64,000 nt of DNA, from the NCBI RefSeq assembly GCF_028765165.1, contig NZ_JARADB010000003.1:124001-188000 (forward strand), written 5' to 3'. Below are positions 59,212-64,000 of the stretch, piece by piece. How positions within the stretch are numbered: the first letter of the stretch is position 1; every line of letters begins with the position of its first letter. Source of the stretch: Paenibacillus sp. MAHUQ-63 (GTDB taxonomy: Bacteria; Bacillota; Bacilli; Paenibacillales; NBRC-103111). The notes under the pieces were generated by a model, which was not told where the DNA came from, did not search any database, and was given only the letters and a program-made list of their open reading frames with translations. The position numbers and the translations under genes are program-made.

Positions 59212-61032
59212 ATGTTCAAATCAAAGCGGTTATCTTTTCCCATCCGGATGAAACATGTGAATCATCAAATCTTTGTGCTGACGATTCTTATCATCACTGT
59301 TCCGTTGCTGCTTATCTCCGTCATCATCTATGTATTTTCCATTCAAGCGGTCAAAAACGAATACCAGAACAGTTCCAATTTAATTTTGAAAAACTTGTCC
59401 TTCAATATTGACCAATATTTGCAGAGTATCGAGAAAGGCACGCTCAACGCTCAAATGGACGGGCAGCTGCAAGCGGCGCTGGAGCATTGGACGACAGCTG
59501 GCGATGACAGCGGCAGCGACCGGATGATTGCCTACGGCAACATCATCGAGCATTTTATTTCTTCCATTGAGATGACGATCAAAAATGTGGACTCCGTCCA
59601 AATTTATGCCGGATCGCGCGTCTTCTACTCGATGAATTTCAATCGCTCGGATTACGATGTCAACGATTTCACGCACGAAGACTGGTACCTGCAGACCCAA
59701 CGTAAAGCGGGAGGCATCGTGCTCTTCGGAGCACATCTTCCGTTTCACCGCGTGAATGCCAAACAATCCGTCATTTCGATCGCCAGAGTCATTAACAAAG
59801 TCGGCACCAAGCAGCCGCTCGGGGTCATGCTGATCGATATCCGCCTTGATTCGCTGCGGGAGATTTTGAAGCTTTCGGAGGACAGTAAACGGTCTTTTCT
59901 CATCCTCGACGACAAGGGCGGCATGATCTATAATTCGGAGCGCAGTCAAGTGATGACCGATATCTCGGCTTCCTTGCAAGCTCCCGCTATACATGCCGCT
60001 CTGGACCATGATTCGGGCAGCTTCTACTCAGACTTCGCCGGTGTGGATACCTTCTTCAACTATGTCGCTTCCCCTTACTCCGGCTGGAAAGTGATTCAGT
60101 ATATCGACGAGAAGGAGATGACGAAGCAGGCCGACATTTTAATCAAAATCATACTGACCTTGGCGATCCTATCGCTCGGAACGGCGTTGTTGTTCATGTT
60201 CATTCTATCCGCGCGGGTCACCAAACCGATCATTCTGCTGAGCCGGCAGGTCAAACTGATCGGATTAGGGAAGCTCGATGTCGATTTGAGCACTGACCGG
60301 CAGGATGAATTCGGCGTGCTGTACCAAGGCATCCGCAAGATGGCCGAGGATCTGCAAAGCTATATCGAGCGTTCCGCCACAGCGATGGTGCAGCAGAAGA
60401 TCGCCCAATTCGGCGCGCTGAAAAGCCAAATTAATCCGCATTTTCTGGCCAATGTGCTGGAGTCCATCCAAATGAAGGCGATTATGAACGGGCAGCGGGA
60501 AATTAGCGATATGGTCGGCATGATCGGGCGGTTGTTCCGGATTCATATTCAATCCGGGAAAGAGACCGTCACCTTACGGGAAGAACTGGAGCATATCCGG
60601 TTATACGTGAAGATCCAGCAGCTGCGTTTTCCAGATAAAATTCAGTACTTGGAGCGGCTTTCGGAGGCTAGCGAAGAGCAGCAGGTACTTCATTTCTCTC
60701 TACAGCCGCTCGTTGAGAATGCAATTATTCACGGGCTGGAACGGGTCAGCCACCCCGGTCTGCTGGAAGTGATGACGCAAAGTTCCGGTAACGACATGGA
60801 GATCGTCATCAAGGACAACGGGGCCGGGATGGATGAGCTACAGCTGCAGCAGCTGCAGCAGCGGCTTGCCCAATCATCCGATACACTGGGTGAGGCTCAT
60901 ATCGGGATCAAGAATGTCCACGACCGGATTGGTTTCTATTTCGGGGAGCCGTATGGCCTGACCGTTCGGAGTCAAGCCGGTGAGGGGACGACCGTCACGA
61001 TCCGCCTGCCGATGAGGAAGCGAGAGGCATGA
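59212..61032 (+). CDS. Sensor histidine kinase, YesM family (fourth system)
   Basis: A 606-residue kinase. Helices at about 20-44 (FVLTILIITVPLLLISVIIY) and about 306-330 (ILTLAILSLGTALLFMFILS) bound an external sensor; HAMP (KPIILLSRQVKLIGLGKLDV), histidine box KSQINPHFLANVLESIQMKA, ATP-binding motifs PLVENAIIHGLERV, IKDNGAGMDEL and GIKNVHDRIGFYFGEPYGL. It forms a pair with the preceding regulator. A glutamine-rich stretch (ELQLQQLQQRLAQ) lies in the ATP lid region, an odd but known variation. Ends at a terminator. Confidence 0.93.
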   Translation: MFKSKRLSFPIRMKHVNHQIFVLTILIITVPLLLISVIIYVFSIQAVKNEYQNSSNLILKNLSFNIDQYLQSIEKGTLNAQMDGQLQAALEHWTTAGDDSGSDRMIAYGNIIEHFISSIEMTIKNVDSVQIYAGSRVFYSMNFNRSDYDVNDFTHEDWYLQTQRKAGGIVLFGAHLPFHRVNAKQSVISIARVINKVGTKQPLGVMLIDIRLDSLREILKLSEDSKRSFLILDDKGGMIYNSERSQVMTDISASLQAPAIHAALDHDSGSFYSDFAGVDTFFNYVASPYSGWKVIQYIDEKEMTKQADILIKIILTLAILSLGTALLFMFILSARVTKPIILLSRQVKLIGLGKLDVDLSTDRQDEFGVLYQGIRKMAEDLQSYIERSATAMVQQKIAQFGALKSQINPHFLANVLESIQMKAIMNGQREISDMVGMIGRLFRIHIQSGKETVTLREELEHIRLYVKIQQLRFPDKIQYLERLSEASEEQQVLHFSLQPLVENAIIHGLERVSHPGLLEVMTQSSGNDMEIVIKDNGAGMDELQLQQLQQRLAQSSDTLGEAHIGIKNVHDRIGFYFGEPYGLTVRSQAGEGTTVTIRLPMRKREA

Positions 61033-61040
61033 GAAATATG

Positions 61041-61073
61041 AAAGGAGCTAAGCGCTGCCGCTTAGCTCCTTTT
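61041..61073. terminator. Bidirectional terminator after the fourth kinase gene
   Basis: AAAGGAGCTAAGCG pairs perfectly with CGCTTAGCTCCTTT over a short loop. It lies between converging genes ending at 61032 and 61075. Confidence 0.92.
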
Positions 61074-61074
61074 A

Positions 61075-61866
61075 TTACCCAAGCAAATCGTCCAGAATGC
61101 CTCTCAATTGATCCGCTACCGCCCCGGCGCCTGCCTCCAGCTCGTCTATGCTGAAATAATAGCGGTGAAGCGATTCGTCGGTGTCCATCAAATCCGCCAG
61201 CATGCCGCCGAAACCACGGCCTCTGCGGTCAAGCTCCATGATGACTTCTACGCCGTTCTCGTTCGGGTAGAAGACAAGCTCCAGCTCATCCACCGAGCTG
61301 CGGTATTCGCCGTTCTGATACGGCACGAATTCGAAATTTTGAATAAACGGAAGATGATAATTGCGCTGCGGATAATACTCGTTCTCGGCCTTATGCAGAT
61401 GAAAGCCGATCTCCTCCAGCGCTTCGAATAAAATTGCGGTGTGCGGATGCGGAGCTACCTGGATATAATCCCGGTCGGACGGATCCACGGCGTTATCGAT
61501 ATCCAGTCCCGTATGAATCCAGATTCGGCCAGCCCCGATCGAGATCGGCGTCTCATGAGGAAGCTCGAAATGAAACGGAATCTCAACCGATTCTCCGGCT
61601 GCAATCGTTAACCGCTCTCCCAGCAGGATGTTCGCTACGGCCGCCGTTACTCTCTCCTTGCGATCAGAGTCGCTCTGGGACGGCTTCAAGTACTCCGTCA
61701 TGATCTGGAAATAAATCTTCTCCACTTTTTGCTCGACGCTGCCGCCTTTCATCAGGACGATGCCATCAACGAGCTCACCCGGAACGAATCGATTCGTATG
61801 AAACTGCGCATCCACCTCAATATTACCGATACCTGCACTTGCCAGCATTTTCTTAAAAAAAGACAT
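61075..61866 (-). CDS. spo0M: Spo0M-like sporulation control protein
   Basis: A 263-residue arrestin-like protein of the Spo0M family. N terminus MSFFKKMLASAGIGNIEVDA, then the FVPGELVDGIVLMKGGSVEQKVEKIYFQI block, IPFHFELPHETPISIG, and WIHTGLDIDNAVDPSDRDYI, which are family signatures; the C-terminal DELEAGAGAVADQLRGILDD is typical. B. subtilis Spo0M influences sporulation and cell form by an unclear route. Cytoplasmic. Its presence supports a spore-forming Bacillota host. Translation start has GGAGGAAGAACG upstream. Confidence 0.9.
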   Translation of the reverse strand: MSFFKKMLASAGIGNIEVDAQFHTNRFVPGELVDGIVLMKGGSVEQKVEKIYFQIMTEYLKPSQSDSDRKERVTAAVANILLGERLTIAAGESVEIPFHFELPHETPISIGAGRIWIHTGLDIDNAVDPSDRDYIQVAPHPHTAILFEALEEIGFHLHKAENEYYPQRNYHLPFIQNFEFVPYQNGEYRSSVDELELVFYPNENGVEVIMELDRRGRGFGGMLADLMDTDESLHRYYFSIDELEAGAGAVADQLRGILDDLLG

Positions 61867-62034
61867 CGTTCTTCCTCCTCTTCGTCCCGATCAAAAAGAG
61901 CCCGAAACTACCGCTCCCGCTGATTCAAAAAATCTCTAGTTAAATTAAAATGATCCGTATCTTCATACGCGATTGGCTCGATTGCGGTTTCAGTATACTG
62001 AAAAATTTGCGCCCCCGGATAAGACGTCTTGTCG

Positions 62035-62526
62035 TTATGAATGGGATGAATAGTGCTTAAGTAATTGTTCCACCGGGATTCCATTGATTTTTAAACCCGT
62101 GATATCGCAGTCCGCGATCTCTACTCCGCTTAAATCGCAATTGGTAATTCTCGTATTGGATAACTGGCAATGATCAAAAGTGATTGGCGCGTAGCCGCCA
62201 TCTTCGCGGTAATTGCCGTCGCCCTTTTGCGGGAGAACCACATTCGTGAACGTCGTCCCGAAGAGGTGGACATGATCCACTTGAGCGTTGCTTAGACTTG
62301 CATGTTGAATTCGGGTGTTAGACAAGTTCACGTTGGTGATCATCGACCGCTGCATATTAATGTCATTGTAAGCCATGCCGCTCATATTCGCATTATGAAT
62401 GCTTGTCCCTGCCAGATTCACATCGTGAAAGGCCATATTCTCCGCACGCAATTTGCTAAACGTTGACCCTGTGATATCGCTCATTTGCACATTCAAACGA
62501 TCCGTTTTCAAGTCCACACCGCTCAA
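62035..62526 (-). CDS. Pentapeptide-repeat protein
   Basis: A 163-residue protein built of A(D/N)LXX-type pentapeptide repeats from about residue 20 to 150 (HDVNLAGTSIHNANMSGMAY; NDINMQRSMITNVNLSNTRI; NTRITNCDLSGVEIADCDIT), forming a right-handed quadrilateral beta-helix. A 20-residue insertion (LPQKGDGNYREDGGYAPITF) interrupts the coil at about 98-118. No signal peptide. Such proteins bind other proteins, some mimic DNA and protect gyrase, but no role is suggested here. The ATG at 62526 is preceded by AAAGAGAGGTTGAGCGGTGTGG. Confidence 0.78.
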   Translation of the reverse strand: MSGVDLKTDRLNVQMSDITGSTFSKLRAENMAFHDVNLAGTSIHNANMSGMAYNDINMQRSMITNVNLSNTRIQHASLSNAQVDHVHLFGTTFTNVVLPQKGDGNYREDGGYAPITFDHCQLSNTRITNCDLSGVEIADCDITGLKINGIPVEQLLKHYSSHS

Positions 62527-62712
62527 CCTCTCTTTTTTAAAATGCCATCATGTTTCATTATTTAGGGTGATACCCCTTCATTTTACACGAAACTCTCTTT
62601 TATCTCTACGAGACTATGCTACTAACGGACAAAGCCTCCTCGGCACATCAGCGCAGCGCGGGCGCAGAAACAATCCAGATAGGGCGCTAATTACCACTCG
62701 CGCAATTATATG

Positions 62713-62850
62713 CGAAAAATCATGTGCAATTTTACTCTATTGGGGGAAAATCGTTACATATATTCGAAAAATCATACACATTCGGCGCTAGTGAACCAAA
62801 ATCGGTATATTGTATTCAAAAAATCATCTACATACATCCATAAAAAAACG
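62713..62850. repeat. About 52-bp direct repeats in the 62527-62926 gene-free gap
   Basis: CGAAAAATCAT-like starts are at 62713, 62765 and 62817 (exact 52-bp period), with diverged sequence after each start. A half copy of the CTAACGGACA element is at 62622. Otherwise the gap shows only the GH43 terminator. Confidence 0.5.
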
Positions 62851-62876
62851 CGATGCCCCTCACGGGATGCATCACG
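62849..62876 (-). terminator. Terminator of the GH43 gene
   Basis: On the minus strand CGTGATGC and TCCC pair with GGGGCATC and GCG over a GTGA loop, followed by TTTTTTT. It begins about 50 bases after the stop codon at 62927. Confidence 0.82.
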
Positions 62877-62926
62877 TCGAAATTATCGAACCTGCCAGGT
62901 ATTCCTCGAGTACCTTAAGTTTTCAT

Positions 62927-64000
62927 TTATTCAACCTTCAACAGCCGCCACTGTTGATTTTTGCCGCCGTTGTCGGTGTACTGGATGGCCGGAGCCCCGT
63001 TTTCTTCGGAAGCGCCGGAGATGTCGATCAACTTGCCGGTCGCCCGGTTTTTCAGTTTAAAGCTGCCGGCTCCGCTGTCGATAACCTGCCAGTGCTGGCT
63101 GGTCCAGCCGCCGTCATCCCACTGTTCGATCACGGCCCCGTTCGTCGTGGATCCGTTCTCGACGCCGATAAGTTTGCCGCTGCCGCGGTTCTGAATTTTA
63201 TAGTAGCCGCTTCCCGCGCTAATGAATTTCCACTGCTGGCTGTACCAGCCGCTGTCGATATACTGCTCCAAGTTATCCCCGTTCGCCGTACCTTGGCCAA
63301 CGACATTGAGCCCTTTGCCGCCATTCCGGTTCTCCAGCCAATAGTACGCGTTCGTATCGATCGCCGGCGACGAGGCGCTGATCGTACCCGTGCTCGTATC
63401 AATTGTGACATAGCTGCCCCAGTTCATTGATAGCGAGGTGCTCGTCGGGAATTGCAAAGGCAGCCAAACATAACGGGACTCCATGACTTTCCCGCTCCAT
63501 GCTCCCGCCCAGCGATCCCCCATATACAAGTACGAGGTGGTGCTGGAGCCTTCAACCGGGAGCACATAAGCGCTCTGCGAGTCATATGTCGTACCGTCGC
63601 CGAAGTTGCTGAGGCCGCTCCAAGTACCGGCAATGGACGTGGCCGTAGCATACTTGCCCTGATTCGGATCCCAGCCGGTTGCGCCGGAGGTGACCAGGAA
63701 ATAGACGCTGCCGCGCTTGAACATGGCGGGCGCTTCCCGGTACTGGCCGGTCCAGAGCGTTTGAACCAAAGAATCGACGCCCAGGAAGTCGGAAGTCAGC
63801 TTGTAGATGTTCAAATCGGCATTGACGCGCGTAGCCGAAATCAAATAAGCGGTGCCGTTATCATTGTAAACGGTCATATCCCTGGAATCGTAACCAAGCG
63901 GCCGGAAACTGCCGTGGTAGGTGTAGGCGCCGTCTACGGTGCTCGAGGAAGCGACGGCCGTTCGCGCCTGCCCGTAATCAACGCCGTTCTCCCAATGCAT
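62927..64000 (-). CDS. GH43 glycosidase (subfamily 24-like, exo-beta-1,3-galactanase type) with C-terminal ricin-type lectin, partial
   Basis: The gene continues beyond the window end; 357 C-terminal residues are seen. Residues 1-205 of the fragment are the later part of a GH43 beta-propeller: MHWENGVDYGQARTAVASSS, LGYDSRDMTVYNDNGTAYLI, REAPAMFKRGSVYFLVTSGA followed by TGWDPNQGKY, and MGDRWAG...SRYVWLPLQF, which are marks of the 1,3-beta-galactanase group. Residues about 225-357 form a ricin-type beta-trefoil (CBM13-like) with three QxW repeats (YSQQWKF, TSQHWQV, KNQQWRL). It should be secreted and cut beta-1,3-galactan of arabinogalactan. Single gene as far as seen. Confidence 0.86.
   Translation of the reverse strand: MHWENGVDYGQARTAVASSSTVDGAYTYHGSFRPLGYDSRDMTVYNDNGTAYLISATRVNADLNIYKLTSDFLGVDSLVQTLWTGQYREAPAMFKRGSVYFLVTSGATGWDPNQGKYATATSIAGTWSGLSNFGDGTTYDSQSAYVLPVEGSSTTSYLYMGDRWAGAWSGKVMESRYVWLPLQFPTSTSLSMNWGSYVTIDTSTGTISASSPAIDTNAYYWLENRNGGKGLNVVGQGTANGDNLEQYIDSGWYSQQWKFISAGSGYYKIQNRGSGKLIGVENGSTTNGAVIEQWDDGGWTSQHWQVIDSGAGSFKLKNRATGKLIDISGASEENGAPAIQYTDNGGKNQQWRLLKVE

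Overview
The window looks like a Paenibacillus-type chromosome (Bacillota). Shine-Dalgarno sites are strong (AGGAGG/GGGAGG). There are four YesM/YesN-type two-component systems with AraC-type response regulators, lipoprotein sugar-binding proteins with MalF/MalG-type permeases, a Spo0M homologue, and many intergenic short-repeat clusters. No rRNA, tRNA, prophage, insertion sequence or CRISPR array was recognised. The genus is an inference from gene content and protein style, not from a marker gene.

Most of the window is a collection of catabolic islands for plant or host polysaccharides. Region 1 (1-7350, minus) is a YesM-YesN-YesO-YesP-YesQ-YesR-like block: histidine kinase, response regulator, binding protein, two permeases and the start of a GH105 unsaturated rhamnogalacturonyl hydrolase, with an L-rhamnose mutarotase (RhaM) upstream. 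Region 2 (7440-13700) is more housekeeping: MFS transporter, DinB protein, ThuA-like protein, SDR, RpiA, and a MocR-type regulator divergent from a LysE/ArgO exporter. Region 3 (14000-22650) holds a DctQ-DctM-DctP TRAP transporter, a second YesMN pair, KdgF, a GH4 glycosidase and an AraC regulator. It looks like uronate or oligogalacturonide uptake and processing. A class III aminotransferase and a PhyH-type dioxygenase with its own AraC regulator follow.

Region 4 (26400-32700) carries kduI, a DeoR regulator, kduD and a TIM-barrel isomerase as one plus-strand operon. Next come a heme-binding-like protein, a luciferase-like monooxygenase, and an HPr-fold protein that has lost both canonical phosphorylation sites and sits behind a leader with an intrinsic terminator. 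Region 5 (33400-40050) is a third ABC system, with its response regulator upstream and its kinase downstream of the transporter genes. Region 6 (40150-45870) is a complete L-fucose pathway (FucU, FucI, a rhamnulokinase-type kinase, FucA) divergent from a LacI regulator, with matching GTTAtCGATAAC operators at two places.

Region 7 (45900-51000) has small unknown proteins, an SDR, large repeat clusters and a secreted beta-helix plus F5/8C protein with a cre-like site. Region 8 (50895-61040) is a sialic acid set (NanK, NanE, NanA) linked to an ABC transporter in which both permease genes carry a single-base frameshift. Two adjacent tandem-repeat arrays (34 bp x about 9 and 33 bp x about 4) lie between the broken permeases and nanA. 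A fourth YesN/YesM pair is divergent from the binding protein gene. The window ends with Spo0M, a pentapeptide-repeat protein and the C-terminal part of a GH43 (subfamily 24-like) enzyme with a ricin-type lectin domain.

I found no convincing wholly new defence or metabolic system. The most unusual items are the doubly frameshifted nan permeases beside the tandem arrays, the HPr-like protein without phosphosites and its attenuator-like leader, and two intergenic repeat families (a 21-bp imperfect palindrome with 14 copies and a 25-bp element built on CTAACGGACACAG).
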